64,000 nucleotides of DNA from Paucilactobacillus vaccinostercus DSM 20634 (GTDB lineage Bacteria > Bacillota > Bacilli > Lactobacillales > Lactobacillaceae): NCBI RefSeq assembly GCF_001436295.1, contig NZ_AYYY01000005.1, forward strand, positions 62,001 to 126,000, in the 5' to 3' direction. Shown piece after piece: positions 55,105-63,964 of the stretch (its first letter is position 1; every line of letters begins with the position of its first letter). Both the position numbers and the translations under genes were made by a program. The notes below the pieces were generated by a model, which searched no databases, was not told the DNA's origin, and was given only the letters and a program-made list of their open reading frames with translations.

Positions 55105-56364
55105 ATGCATTTTCAAAAAAGAGTACTCGCTGACGGAACTTCAACTTATCGCGCTTTCGAGAATTATATTGACCCCTTAACTGGCAAACGGAAACGGGCC
55201 TCAGTAAGTTTTAAGTCTAATTCTCAAAGAGGTAAAGCACAAGCGGCGCGAGAACTTGATGAAAAGATCGAAGAGCTAACTTCACAGCGAGCTCAAGCAC
55301 TTGATGAGCGCGTTCAAAAATGGACGTTCAAAGATTTACGCGAAGATTGGTTTGATTTGTGGAAACAGTCTGTTAAACCAATGACAATTAAGCGCGAGGC
55401 GCTTGTTATTAGGCGGTTGAATCAAATTATTGCAGACGATATTTTGGTAAAAAACATCACGCCTATGTTAGTCAATAAATGTTTGCAAGACTATCGCGAA
55501 AAATACAGCGCTAGTTTTGCCACCATGCAACACATCAAATCAACTTTCAATAAACTTTTCGACCATGCGGTGCTATATAACATCATTCCAGCTTCACCGA
55601 CAGCCGTTCTGCATTTAAAAGCGACAACGACTGAAAAAATCGAGCGGAAGGATCGCTTGGAAAGTAAGTTTCTTGATTCGCGTGAGGTCAAAGTCTTGTT
55701 CACTGAATTGGCACAACGCCGCAATCCGGCGTACTATGATCTGGCACTATTTATGATTGCAACAGGTTGCCGAATTGGTGAAGCATCAGGGTTAACATCT
55801 GATAAGATCGATTTTGCTAAAAAAACAGTTACGATTTCTAGTTCCATGCAATCACATGACTTACGGGTTGATGAGTACTACGAAGATACCGTCAAAACGG
55901 TTGCTGGCGAACGGGTGGAGCAGTTACCTGATTTTGCGATTGCTGCATTGAAGCGTGCGATACACCGTAATGCCGTATTTGATAGGCGGATGAAGGAATT
56001 ACCGAGTGATGCTTTTCATGAATTTCAAGTGATTTTTCGGACCGAGTACGGTTCACCGATCACGTCACATAGTTTTCGTGAAGTACTTGGCAGAATTAAA
56101 GCAGACTTGGAAAAGAATTGTGAAAAACGCTATGGCTTCAAATGGACGAAAAATCCAGTGCCACATAGTTTCCGACACATTCATATCTCCGTCTTGCGTG
56201 ATGATTCCTCTGTAACGTTGAAAGAAGTGCAAGAGCGAGTCGGTCACGTTGAAGAACGGACGACTGATGGCTATACGCACCGCCTTTCACATTCACAAGA
56301 AAAGTCGGTTGAAGTAATTGATACGTTCGCTAGGAAGGTTGGTATTAGTCTTCAACCGGTGTAA
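55105..56364 (+). CDS. int: Tyrosine integrase of the element
   Basis: 419 aa. N-terminal arm-binding domain (residues 1-60), SAM-like core-binding domain (about 70-170), catalytic domain with Arg in ATGCRIGEASGL, HSFRHIHIS (His, Arg), VGHVEERTTDGYTH (His, Tyr). Integrates and excises the element. ATG 55105 follows GGAGGA (55092-55097). It is 136 bases from attR and reads toward rbgA, so read-through could drive rbgA. Confidence 0.95.
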   Translation: MHFQKRVLADGTSTYRAFENYIDPLTGKRKRASVSFKSNSQRGKAQAARELDEKIEELTSQRAQALDERVQKWTFKDLREDWFDLWKQSVKPMTIKREALVIRRLNQIIADDILVKNITPMLVNKCLQDYREKYSASFATMQHIKSTFNKLFDHAVLYNIIPASPTAVLHLKATTTEKIERKDRLESKFLDSREVKVLFTELAQRRNPAYYDLALFMIATGCRIGEASGLTSDKIDFAKKTVTISSSMQSHDLRVDEYYEDTVKTVAGERVEQLPDFAIAALKRAIHRNAVFDRRMKELPSDAFHEFQVIFRTEYGSPITSHSFREVLGRIKADLEKNCEKRYGFKWTKNPVPHSFRHIHISVLRDDSSVTLKEVQERVGHVEERTTDGYTHRLSHSQEKSVEVIDTFARKVGISLQPV

Positions 56365-56500
56365 ACAAAGTTCAGCTATTACCGCTAAAATGCTAATAAT
56401 ATGGTACCAGCAACGGGACACATGGCACAAAAGTGGTACCATTAAGAAAATTTATCAGAGCAAGAGCTTGAAAGCCTTGCTACGAAAGGGGATATACACT

Positions 56501-56519
56501 ATGGCAACTATTCAATGGT
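56501..56519 (+). other. Right attachment site (attR)
   Basis: ATGGCAACTATTCAATGGT covers codons 1-6 of rbgA and matches attL with one mismatch. Codon 3 (ACT, Thr) probably comes from the element; the chromosomal version at attL is ATT (Ile). Confidence 0.85.
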
Positions 56520-57373
56520 TTCCAGGACATATGGCGAAAGCTTTACGACAAATTCGTGAACAAATGTCGCTGGTTGATATTGTTTTTGAGTTGGTTGATG
56601 CACGACTCCCATACTCGTCCCTTAACCCGGAAGTGAAAAAAGCAATGGGAGATAAACCACATCTGTTAATCTTGACTAAACTTGATTTGGCCGACCCAGG
56701 TGTCACACAAAAATGGATTCAATATTTTGAACATCATGGACAGCCTGTACTGGCTGTTGACTCACGTGATCGTAAAGTCGCAAGTTTGGTCACTAAAAAA
56801 GCACAAGCTGTACTTGAAGAAAAACGGTTATCACAGCAGCAAAAGGGTATGCAGGAACGTGCTATTCGGGCAATGTGTGTGGGTGTCCCGAATGTTGGGA
56901 AATCAACACTATTAAATCACCTAGTAAATCGAAATGTGGCGACGACTGGAAATCGTCCTGGTGTAACGACTGGCCAGCAATGGTTACGATTATCCGCGGA
57001 TTTGGAGTTACTGGATACACCTGGCGTACTGTGGCCTAAGTTTCAAACTCAAGAAATTGGGGTCAAACTGGCACTATCTGGAACAATTAAGGATAGCTTA
57101 TTTCCTAAAGACGATGTGGCCTTGTTTGCAATTCGGCATTTACGAACCGTTCATCCAGAGACAGTTATTGACCGTTATCATATTTCCGAAACGGATATGT
57201 CAGAACAAGCTAGTGATGCTGACGTCTTATTGGCGATTACAGCTAAATTAGGGTTTAAAGATGACTATGACCGGGCAAGTGAACGACTCATCTTTGATTT
57301 TCGAAAGGGCAAGCTTGGTCGATTATCGTTGGAATCACCAGCTGATACGATTGGAGCAACAGAAGTTGACTAG
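56501..57373 (+). CDS. rbgA: Ribosome biogenesis GTPase RbgA (YlqF), 5' end rebuilt by the element
   Basis: 290 aa circularly permuted GTPase: NxxD motif TKLDLAD near residue 63 comes before the P-loop [14 protein letters not shown] near 128, then DTPG. It matures the 50S subunit and is essential in Bacillus. The start, Shine-Dalgarno (AAAGGGG, 56485-56491) and promoter now come from the element; the native ones are at 42,569-42,665. The frame stays open upstream to 56318, but the family start is here. Overlaps rnhB by eight bases. Confidence 0.95.
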   Translation: MATIQWFPGHMAKALRQIREQMSLVDIVFELVDARLPYSSLNPEVKKAMGDKPHLLILTKLDLADPGVTQKWIQYFEHHGQPVLAVDSRDRKVASLVTKKAQAVLEEKRLSQQQKGMQERAIRAMCVGVPNVGKSTLLNHLVNRNVATTGNRPGVTTGQQWLRLSADLELLDTPGVLWPKFQTQEIGVKLALSGTIKDSLFPKDDVALFAIRHLRTVHPETVIDRYHISETDMSEQASDADVLLAITAKLGFKDDYDRASERLIFDFRKGKLGRLSLESPADTIGATEVD

Positions 57374-58133
57374 GCTAACCATTAAAGAAATTAGAATGCG
57401 ATTACAGGATGAGACAAGCCTTGAGAGCGAGTTTGTTCGCTCGTTGGATGATGACCCTAGAAAGGGTGTTCAAGCTACGCTAGCCGCGTTTAAAAGGCGA
57501 ATAGAGCAAGAATTAGTTCGTCGCAAGTCGTTTGAACATCGATTTATGTATGAAAAGCAGTTTTGGCAAAGCGGTATTCAATATGTGGCGGGCATTGATG
57601 AAGTTGGTCGGGGCCCTTTAGCTGGTCCGGTGGTCACAGCGGCTGTCATCATTGACGATCATTTTGATTTAATGGATGTTACTGATTCTAAGCAGTTAAG
57701 TGCTCATCAGAGAGAGCAATTGTATCTACGAATTATTCATGAAGCAGTAGAAGTTAATATTGCTGTTAAGGACAACCACTTCATTGATCGAGAAAATATC
57801 TATCACGCCACACAGTTGGCAATGATCGAATCCGTTAATGGCTTGCAGCACCATCCGGGTCAATTAATCGTGGATGCAGTACCGCTGCAAATTGATATTC
57901 CACAGACAACCCTAATTAAAGGTGATCAGAAGAGTATTAGCGTTGCTGCCGCCAGTATTGTGGCTAAAGAATATCGAGATCATTTAATGGCGGTGTACGA
58001 TCAACTTTATCCCGGATATGATTTTGCACATAATATGGGATACGGTACTCAGAAACATATTGCGGGACTCAGGACGCAAGGCATTACACCGATTCATCGA
58101 CTTTCTTTTTCACCTGTGAAAAAATATCAGTGA
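57366..58133 (+). CDS. rnhB: Ribonuclease HII
   Basis: 255 aa, the same length as the Bacillus enzyme. N-terminal RLTIKEIRMRLQ, then catalytic residues in GIDEVGRGPLAG (Asp, Glu), TDSKQLS and LIVDAVPL (Asp). Cuts RNA in RNA-DNA hybrids. I place the start at TTG 57366, overlapping rbgA, with GGAG nine bases upstream; this gives the family N-terminus. An ATG at 57261 lies deep inside rbgA. Confidence 0.93.
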   Translation: MTRLTIKEIRMRLQDETSLESEFVRSLDDDPRKGVQATLAAFKRRIEQELVRRKSFEHRFMYEKQFWQSGIQYVAGIDEVGRGPLAGPVVTAAVIIDDHFDLMDVTDSKQLSAHQREQLYLRIIHEAVEVNIAVKDNHFIDRENIYHATQLAMIESVNGLQHHPGQLIVDAVPLQIDIPQTTLIKGDQKSISVAAASIVAKEYRDHLMAVYDQLYPGYDFAHNMGYGTQKHIAGLRTQGITPIHRLSFSPVKKYQ

Positions 58134-58178
58134 TTTTTAGAAAACATCTCGTACTTTAAATAGGTAGGAGGTGTTTTT

Positions 58179-59039
58179 ATTAACGTTCGAGAATTTATTC
58201 TTAAGCTTCATTTATGTGAGGGTGTTGGAATTAAAACGGAGTTTCAAATCTATCAGGCAATGATTGATCAGCCATTTCACGGTAATATCAAGGATATTTG
58301 TCAGTTAGCTGGACTCACGCAGCATAAAACGCTGCAAATTACGACGAGTTGGCATAGTCAAACATTAAATAATCAGGTCCAACAGCACATCAAGCAATGT
58401 CCATTTATTACCATTTTTGACGAACAGTATCCGCTTCAATTACGAGAAATTTATTGTCCACCGCTAGTTTTATTCTATGCTGGTGATATTGGTTTATTAA
58501 AGTCGACCATGTTAGGAGTCGTCGGTGCTCGAAAAAATACCAGGTATGGTGCACAGAGTATTCGGTGCATTTTACCAGGCGTTATCCAGCATTCAATTAC
58601 GGTAGTTAGCGGTTTGGCAACCGGGATTGATGGCCTTAGCCATATGACCGCGTTAGAAAATCACGGACGTACAATTGGTGTGATTGGAACCGGATTAGAT
58701 GTTTCTTATCCCACACAAAATCAAGCACTGCAGACCGAAATGGCGCGAACACAGCTCGTCATAACAGAGTATCCATTAGGGGCTCGTCCCTACCGTTCTC
58801 ATTTTCCAGAACGGAATCGAATTATTGCGGGATTATGTGAAACACTATTAGTTGTGGAAGCCCAAGAAAAAAGCGGCAGTTTAATTACTGCTAGTATTTG
58901 TGTTCAGGAAAATCGAAACGTATGTGCGATTCCAGGTCGAATTACTGATTCGATGTCAGTGGGGTGTAATCAACTCATTGCAGCCGGCGCAAAACCGGTT
59001 TTGACAGCTGAAGATTTGCTCCTAGAGTTTCGAAAATAG
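58179..59039 (+). CDS. dprA: DNA-processing protein DprA, probable ATT start
   Basis: 286 aa if started at ATT 58179. The resulting N-terminus (I)NVREFILKLHLCEGVGIK matches DprA proteins, and AGGAGGTG (58166-58173) is five bases upstream; the next in-frame ATG (58260) would remove 27 residues. Rossmann core with GVVGARKNTRYG, VSGLATGIDGLSH, GTGLDVSYP and FPERNRIIAGL. Loads RecA on incoming DNA in transformation. Confidence 0.93.
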   Translation: MNVREFILKLHLCEGVGIKTEFQIYQAMIDQPFHGNIKDICQLAGLTQHKTLQITTSWHSQTLNNQVQQHIKQCPFITIFDEQYPLQLREIYCPPLVLFYAGDIGLLKSTMLGVVGARKNTRYGAQSIRCILPGVIQHSITVVSGLATGIDGLSHMTALENHGRTIGVIGTGLDVSYPTQNQALQTEMARTQLVITEYPLGARPYRSHFPERNRIIAGLCETLLVVEAQEKSGSLITASICVQENRNVCAIPGRITDSMSVGCNQLIAAGAKPVLTAEDLLLEFRK

Positions 59040-59049
59040 TGGATTGCAT

Positions 59050-59078
59050 TTGACATCGCATTTTTTTTGAAATAAGAT
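59050..59078 (+). promoter_or_regulatory. topA promoter
   Basis: TTGACA (59050-59055), 17 bases including T8, TAAGAT (59073-59078), 60 bases before topA. Confidence 0.75.
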
Positions 59079-59137
59079 GGTTGAGATATTTACGGTAACG
59101 TACAATAGACATTATGTCATTTTTAAGGAGTTCGATG

Positions 59138-61258
59138 ATGGTAGAAAAATCTACGAGCAAGCCTAAAGCACGTAAAGCGAAACCGAGAGCAAAGGCTAAG
59201 AAAAAATTAGTGATTGTCGAATCACCATCAAAGGCGAAAACAATCGAAAAGTACCTTGGACGTACTTACAAAGTGGTGGCAAGTATTGGCCACATCCGAG
59301 ACCTACCAAAAAGTCGGATGGGTGTTGATATTGAAAACAACTATGAACCAGACTATATCTCCATCCGTGGTAAGGGCGATGTCATCAAGGAATTACGTAA
59401 GGATGCTAAAAATGCTAAAGAAATTTATTTAGCATCTGATCCGGATCGTGAAGGAGAGGCCATTGCATGGCATGTTTCTAATATCTTAAAATTAGATGCC
59501 AATGGTAAGAACCGAGTTACGTTTAATGAAATTACCAAGGATACCGTTAAAGAAGCGTTTAAAGAACCTCGTAGCATCAATATGGATTTGGTAGATGCAC
59601 AACAAGCGCGGCGAATTTTGGATCGACTAGTGGGCTATTCGATTAGTCCAATTTTATGGAAAAAAGTAAAAAAAGGATTGAGTGCTGGGCGAGTCCAATC
59701 TGTGGCCCTTAATCTAATTATTAAACGTGAAAAAGAAATTCAAGCATTTGAACCGCAAGAATACTGGACTATTGATTCCGAGTTTAAAAAGGGACGTAGT
59801 AAATTTGCGGCCGCATTTTATGGTGTTGCAGGAAAAAAGCAGGACCTGTCCGATAATGAAGCTGTTCAAAAAATTTTGGGGCAGTTAGACCGTAAGGGTG
59901 ATTTTGAAATCACTAAGGTGGTCAAAAAGGAACGGCGGCGTTCACCGCAACCACCATTTACCACGTCTACCATGCAACAAGATGCGAACCGTAAATTGAA
60001 TTTCAGAACACGAAAAACGATGATGGCGGCGCAACAACTGTACGAAGGAATTAACATTGGCAAAGGTGGTGCGGTGGGGTTAATCACCTATATGCGTACC
60101 GATTCAACGCGAATTTCATCGATTGCGAAGCATGAAGCCTCACAATTCCTGCATGAAAAGTATGGGGCTGAGTATGCGGCAACTAAACCAGTTAAGGGGA
60201 AATTGCCGGAAGGTGCGCAAGATGCGCATGAGGCCATTCGGCCGACGTCTGTATTTCGGACACCTGCAGAAATGAAGCAGTACCTTACTAACGATCAATA
60301 CAAGTTGTACAACTTAGTTTGGTCGCGATTTGTTGCAAGTCAGATGACACCACAAGTTGTGGACACAATGACAGTTACAATTACGCAAAACGATGTTGAT
60401 TTTCGGGCAAACGGATCAAAAATTAAATTTCCTGGATTTACTAAAATTTATAGTTCTGGTAAAGAAAAGGACAATGTTTTACCTGATTTGCAAGAAGGCG
60501 AAATGGTGCAACTGGTTAAGACAGATCCTAGTCAGCATTTCACTCAGCCACCGGCACGCTATTCTGAAGCTAATTTAATTAAGGCGTTAGAAGAAAATGG
60601 TGTTGGACGTCCATCAACTTATGCGCCAACGCTAGATACGATTCAGCGACGGTACTATGTGAAATTGACAGCACGGCGGTTTGAACCCACCGAACTAGGC
60701 GAAATTGTCAATACGATTATTGAGGATCAATTCCCAGATATCGTTAATGTGAAATTTACAGCCAAGGTTGAAGATGAACTTGATGAAATTGAAAATGGTA
60801 AGCAAAATTGGGTTAAGGTAGTTGATGAGTTTTACAAACCATTTTCTAAGGAAGTTGATCAGGCCGAAAAAGACGTAGAAAAAATTGAGATGAAGGATGA
60901 ACTTGCCGGAATCGATTGTGAAATTTGTGGCGCACCGATGGTAGTTAAGATGGGACGTTACGGAAAGTTCTATGCTTGTTCACGTTTCCCCGATTGTCGG
61001 AACACAAAAGCGATCGTCAAGGATACAGGAATTACCTGTCCGAAATGTCATGAGGGGACTGTTGTTGAACGTAAATCGAAGAAGAATCGCGTCTTCTATG
61101 GCTGTTCACGTTTCCCAGATTGTGACTTTGTTTCTTGGGACAAACCAATCGGCCGAAATTGCCCTAAGGATGGGCACTTCTTGGTTGAGAAGAAGGTTAA
61201 AGGCGGTAAACAGATTGTCTGTCCAAATGGCGACTACGAAGAAGCCGTTCAAAAATAG
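59138..61258 (+). CDS. topA: DNA topoisomerase I
   Basis: 706 aa. Basic N-terminal tail, TOPRIM domain ([31 protein letters not shown]), catalytic Tyr in [12 protein letters not shown] near residue 310, and three C-terminal four-Cys zinc ribbons (CEICGAPM...CSRFPDC, CPKCHEG...CSRFPDC, CPKDGHF...CP; the last is weak). Relaxes negative supercoils. AAGGAG precedes ATG 59135/59138. Confidence 0.96.
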   Translation: MVEKSTSKPKARKAKPRAKAKKKLVIVESPSKAKTIEKYLGRTYKVVASIGHIRDLPKSRMGVDIENNYEPDYISIRGKGDVIKELRKDAKNAKEIYLASDPDREGEAIAWHVSNILKLDANGKNRVTFNEITKDTVKEAFKEPRSINMDLVDAQQARRILDRLVGYSISPILWKKVKKGLSAGRVQSVALNLIIKREKEIQAFEPQEYWTIDSEFKKGRSKFAAAFYGVAGKKQDLSDNEAVQKILGQLDRKGDFEITKVVKKERRRSPQPPFTTSTMQQDANRKLNFRTRKTMMAAQQLYEGINIGKGGAVGLITYMRTDSTRISSIAKHEASQFLHEKYGAEYAATKPVKGKLPEGAQDAHEAIRPTSVFRTPAEMKQYLTNDQYKLYNLVWSRFVASQMTPQVVDTMTVTITQNDVDFRANGSKIKFPGFTKIYSSGKEKDNVLPDLQEGEMVQLVKTDPSQHFTQPPARYSEANLIKALEENGVGRPSTYAPTLDTIQRRYYVKLTARRFEPTELGEIVNTIIEDQFPDIVNVKFTAKVEDELDEIENGKQNWVKVVDEFYKPFSKEVDQAEKDVEKIEMKDELAGIDCEICGAPMVVKMGRYGKFYACSRFPDCRNTKAIVKDTGITCPKCHEGTVVERKSKKNRVFYGCSRFPDCDFVSWDKPIGRNCPKDGHFLVEKKVKGGKQIVCPNGDYEEAVQK

Positions 61259-61280
61259 TGCCTAAAAAAATTGAAATTTC

Positions 61281-61317
61281 CTCCATAGTCTGTTAGCTTC
61301 AGACTATGGGGGCTTTT
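61281..61317 (+). terminator. topA terminator containing the xerC ribosome-binding site
   Basis: CTCCATAGTCTG (61281-61292) pairs with CAGACTATGGGG (61300-61311; one G-U), then GC and T6. The G-run at 61308-61312 is the only Shine-Dalgarno-like sequence for xerC, whose ATG is at 61320. Confidence 0.85.
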
Positions 61318-61319
61318 TT

Positions 61320-62255
61320 ATGGCAGAAAATTTAGTAGCATTATTTTTAAAATATCTCACCATTGAGCGGCAATATTCTGAGGACACAGTCAAAGCCTAT
61401 GCGGAAGATATTGACCACTTCAAAGCATTTTTGAAGGAAAATGGTGGTATGAAGCAATGGCAAGATATTGATAAACTTGATGCTCGTGTATATCTCACTT
61501 ATTTAAATGAGAAGCAGTATCAACGAAGTACAATTTCACGTAAAATTTCTAGTTTGAGATCTTTTTTTAATTTTCTCAATAAAAATGAGTTGGTTGGTGG
61601 CAATCCATTCAGCAATATTGTCCTTAAACGGCACCAAGAAAAGTTACCCCGGTTCTTTTACGAACAGGAAATGGATGCCCTGTTTAAGGCCGCCAAGGGA
61701 ACAGGAAAACCGCTAGATACCCGAAATTCTGCAATACTAGAAGTCCTGTATGCGACTGGTATGCGGGTGAGTGAATGCGCTGATTTAACCATGCATCATG
61801 TTGATTTTGATGTCCAAATGATGTTGGTTACTGGGAAGGGCGATAAAGAACGCTATATTCCATTTGGACACTATGCCAAGGCAGCCTTACAAACTTATTT
61901 TGAACAATGCCGGACGCCCTTAATGAACCGGTATCAGCAAGATCATGACTATGTTTTTATTAATCATTATGGTAAGCAAATTACGGCTACCGGGATCGAA
62001 TATGCTTTGAATCAGGTCATCAAGCAGAGCAGTTTAACAACCAAAATTCATCCCCACATGATCCGGCATACTTTTGCGACCCACATGTTAAATAACGGTG
62101 CCGATTTACGCAGTGTTCAGGAACTGCTAGGCCATGCGAGTTTATCGACGACTCAAATTTATACCCATGTTACTCGGGAACATCTTCAACAGGATTATCA
62201 AAAATATTTTCCGCGAGCTAAAAAGGAGAACGTAGACGATGATAGAACTGAATAA
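61320..62255 (+). CDS. xerC: Tyrosine recombinase XerC
   Basis: 311 aa. SAM-like domain (about 1-95) and a complete catalytic domain: Arg in ATGMRVSECADL, Lys in GKGDKERYIPFG, HMIRHTFATH, LLGHASLSTTQIYTHV. Partner of XerD at dif. The ATG follows directly on the T-run of the topA terminator. Confidence 0.93.
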   Translation: MAENLVALFLKYLTIERQYSEDTVKAYAEDIDHFKAFLKENGGMKQWQDIDKLDARVYLTYLNEKQYQRSTISRKISSLRSFFNFLNKNELVGGNPFSNIVLKRHQEKLPRFFYEQEMDALFKAAKGTGKPLDTRNSAILEVLYATGMRVSECADLTMHHVDFDVQMMLVTGKGDKERYIPFGHYAKAALQTYFEQCRTPLMNRYQQDHDYVFINHYGKQITATGIEYALNQVIKQSSLTTKIHPHMIRHTFATHMLNNGADLRSVQELLGHASLSTTQIYTHVTREHLQQDYQKYFPRAKKENVDDDRTE

Positions 62256-63111
62256 TGAAAAGTTGCATGTTGAATTTAGTGAAACAGGTGCACAACTAAT
62301 CCGCCTGCAAGATCAAAAAAATGGTCGCGATTATTTATGGTCTGGTGATCCAACGTATTGGCGTTTCAGCGCACCAATCTTATTCCCAATAGTTGGTCGA
62401 TTAAAAAATGATCAATACGAGCATCAGGGCCAAACCTACACGATGCATCAACACGGATTCGCTCGTGAGAGCGAGTTCAAGGTGGTTGAGAAGAATCGGA
62501 CACAGATTATTTTTGAACTTACGTCAGCAATGCATCAATTTGATAACTACCCCTTTGAATTCATACTCCGCGTTACCTATCAACTGAAGGCTGATGAATT
62601 GACCATTTCGTATCAGATCACAAATCCGGGTGAAGATGAACTATTCTTTTCGATTGGTGCTCATCCAGCATTTAACGTGTCACTGGACGAAAATCGAGAA
62701 CTAGATCATGTGCGTCTGTCGGTCACGCCACAGCGAATTTATGATCAAGTTAAATTAATTGGTCCATATAGTGATATTCAGCATCCCCAAAAACTCGATT
62801 TAACCCAGCCTCTTGAGCTAAAACGTGAGATGTTTGACAATGATGCACTTATTTTGGATCTGCAAGGACAAGCAATTGAACTGACTCTTAATAGCCAAGA
62901 TAATCATGGTGTTAAAGTATTCCTGGATGACGCACCATATGTGGGTGTCTGGGCACCATATCCCAAAAAAGCACCGTTTGTCTGCATTGAACCATGGTGG
63001 GGAATTGCTGATCAGATTAATGCGAGTGGCCGACTAAATGAAAAAGCAGCAATTAATCAATTAGCGAGTCATGCATCCCAACAAATGCAGTACAGAATAA
63101 CCCCTTTTTAA
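62239..63111 (+). CDS. Aldose 1-epimerase family protein (LacX-like)
   Basis: 290 aa beta-sandwich of the galactose mutarotase fold. FPIVGRLKNDQY, MHQHGFAR (His), IGAHPAFNV (His) and CIEPWWGIAD (Glu) are the expected active-site segments. It probably interconverts sugar or sugar-phosphate anomers; the substrate is unknown. It overlaps xerC by 17 bases, with AAAAAGGAG upstream. Confidence 0.85.
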   Translation: MIELNNEKLHVEFSETGAQLIRLQDQKNGRDYLWSGDPTYWRFSAPILFPIVGRLKNDQYEHQGQTYTMHQHGFARESEFKVVEKNRTQIIFELTSAMHQFDNYPFEFILRVTYQLKADELTISYQITNPGEDELFFSIGAHPAFNVSLDENRELDHVRLSVTPQRIYDQVKLIGPYSDIQHPQKLDLTQPLELKREMFDNDALILDLQGQAIELTLNSQDNHGVKVFLDDAPYVGVWAPYPKKAPFVCIEPWWGIADQINASGRLNEKAAINQLASHASQQMQYRITPF

Positions 63112-63150
63112 TGAAATAAAAAACGACCGATACGTTGAGTACCGGTCGTT
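63110..63150 (-). terminator. plsY terminator (minus strand)
   Basis: AACGACCG (63122-63129) and CGGTCGTT (63143-63150) form the stem. On the minus strand it is followed by T-rich sequence; on the plus strand there is no T-run. Confidence 0.8.
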
Positions 63151-63155
63151 AGTGA

Positions 63156-63773
63156 TTATGAGTTCTTTTTATGTCGTAAGTAGTTCCCTAACCCAAATGA
63201 AACCATTGATTCGGTACCATTAAAAATACGGGAAATGTTAGAGCGATGACGCCATATAACGACAATTGACAAGATACCGGCAATGATCGCTAATATCCAG
63301 TCCTGTAAAAAAAGTGCAACGATTGTTGTGAGTGTAATGCCAATGATACTTGCGGCACTCGCCATGCTGGTTAATAACAATGTTGAAACAAAAAACGTGC
63401 TGGCCATTAAAAATAGCAATGGGTTATAGGCCAGAAGAATACCGGCACTGGTCGCAACGGCCTTACCGCCGTGAAAATGATCGAAGATGGAACAGGTATG
63501 GCCTAACGAAGCAAAAAGTCCAATGACCAAAGGATTAACATGCGACATGCCAAATAGATAGGGCTGACTAGCAGCAAGTGTTCCTTTAAGAATGTCAATC
63601 AATAAAACAGCGATTCCAGCTTTTTTACCGAGTACCCGGAATGTGTTAGTCGTTCCAATATTGCCACTTCCTTTTAGACGAATATCTTCGTGAAAAAAGA
63701 GTTTGCCAATCCAGACGCCTGATGGAATTGAACCCAGGAGGTAGGCGATTATTATCATTATTGCAATTTTCAT
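63156..63773 (-). CDS. plsY: Acyl-phosphate glycerol-3-phosphate acyltransferase PlsY
   Basis: 205 aa, about five membrane helices. Motif 1 [13 protein letters not shown], motif 2 [17 protein letters not shown] and motif 3 [10 protein letters not shown] are complete. First acylation of glycerol-3-phosphate in phospholipid synthesis. ATG at 63773 is used because AAGGAG lies upstream; a frame from 63800 has none. Confidence 0.95.
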   Translation of the reverse strand: MKIAIMIIIAYLLGSIPSGVWIGKLFFHEDIRLKGSGNIGTTNTFRVLGKKAGIAVLLIDILKGTLAASQPYLFGMSHVNPLVIGLFASLGHTCSIFDHFHGGKAVATSAGILLAYNPLLFLMASTFFVSTLLLTSMASAASIIGITLTTIVALFLQDWILAIIAGILSIVVIWRHRSNISRIFNGTESMVSFGLGNYLRHKKNS

Positions 63774-63958
63774 TATCGGCTCCTTGAAATTTAATCCCAA
63801 CTATCATAACATGAACGTCTTAAAATTCAAATACAGACCTTGTTAAAAGGGTTGCAAGTTCTGTTTTTTTCGGTATGATTGTTTAGTGTTTAAGCAAGGA
63901 TCGCGGACAAATCAAGGATTAACGTTGTAGTTTATTAGCCATTTTTTTGAAATGCGTA

Positions 63959-63964
63959 TATAAT
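63959..63964 (+). promoter_or_regulatory. -10 box of a gene beyond the window
   Basis: TATAAT within TATATAATG near the right edge, with a poor -35. In related genomes parE often lies here, but nothing of it is visible. The rest of 63774-64000 holds the plsY upstream region and no gene. Confidence 0.45.

Larger units (their letters stand above)
42648..56519 (+). mobile_element. Integrative and mobilizable element in the 5' end of rbgA, with As/Cd cargo
   Basis: 13.85 kb between 19-bp direct repeats. Order: left-end terminator, ars operon (43.4-49.4 kb), cad pair (49.7-50.7 kb), an IS3 copy, XRE regulator (minus), oriT-like region, MobT relaxase, excisionase-like gene, tyrosine integrase, right end. 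No FtsK/VirD4 coupling protein, VirB4 or other transfer gene is visible, hence mobilizable rather than self-transmissible. TGGTACC motifs lie near both ends (42864-42882, 56402-56441), and GGGACA(n)ATGG-like repeats at 42896, 55027 and 56415 may be integrase or Xis binding sites. Confidence 0.85.

Noticed and set aside
42891-56425. Spaced repeats in the element as a CRISPR array
   Set aside because: Only two or three short motif copies far apart; no repeat-spacer pattern and no cas genes.
56318-56500. Reading frame open from inside int into rbgA, suggesting an Int-RbgA fusion
   Set aside because: Different frame from int; no family match upstream of codon 1; ATG 56501 has its own Shine-Dalgarno and gives the known RbgA start.
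58260-58262. ATG 58260 as the dprA start
   Set aside because: It would delete a conserved N-terminal helix and has no Shine-Dalgarno, whereas ATT 58179 has AGGAGGTG.
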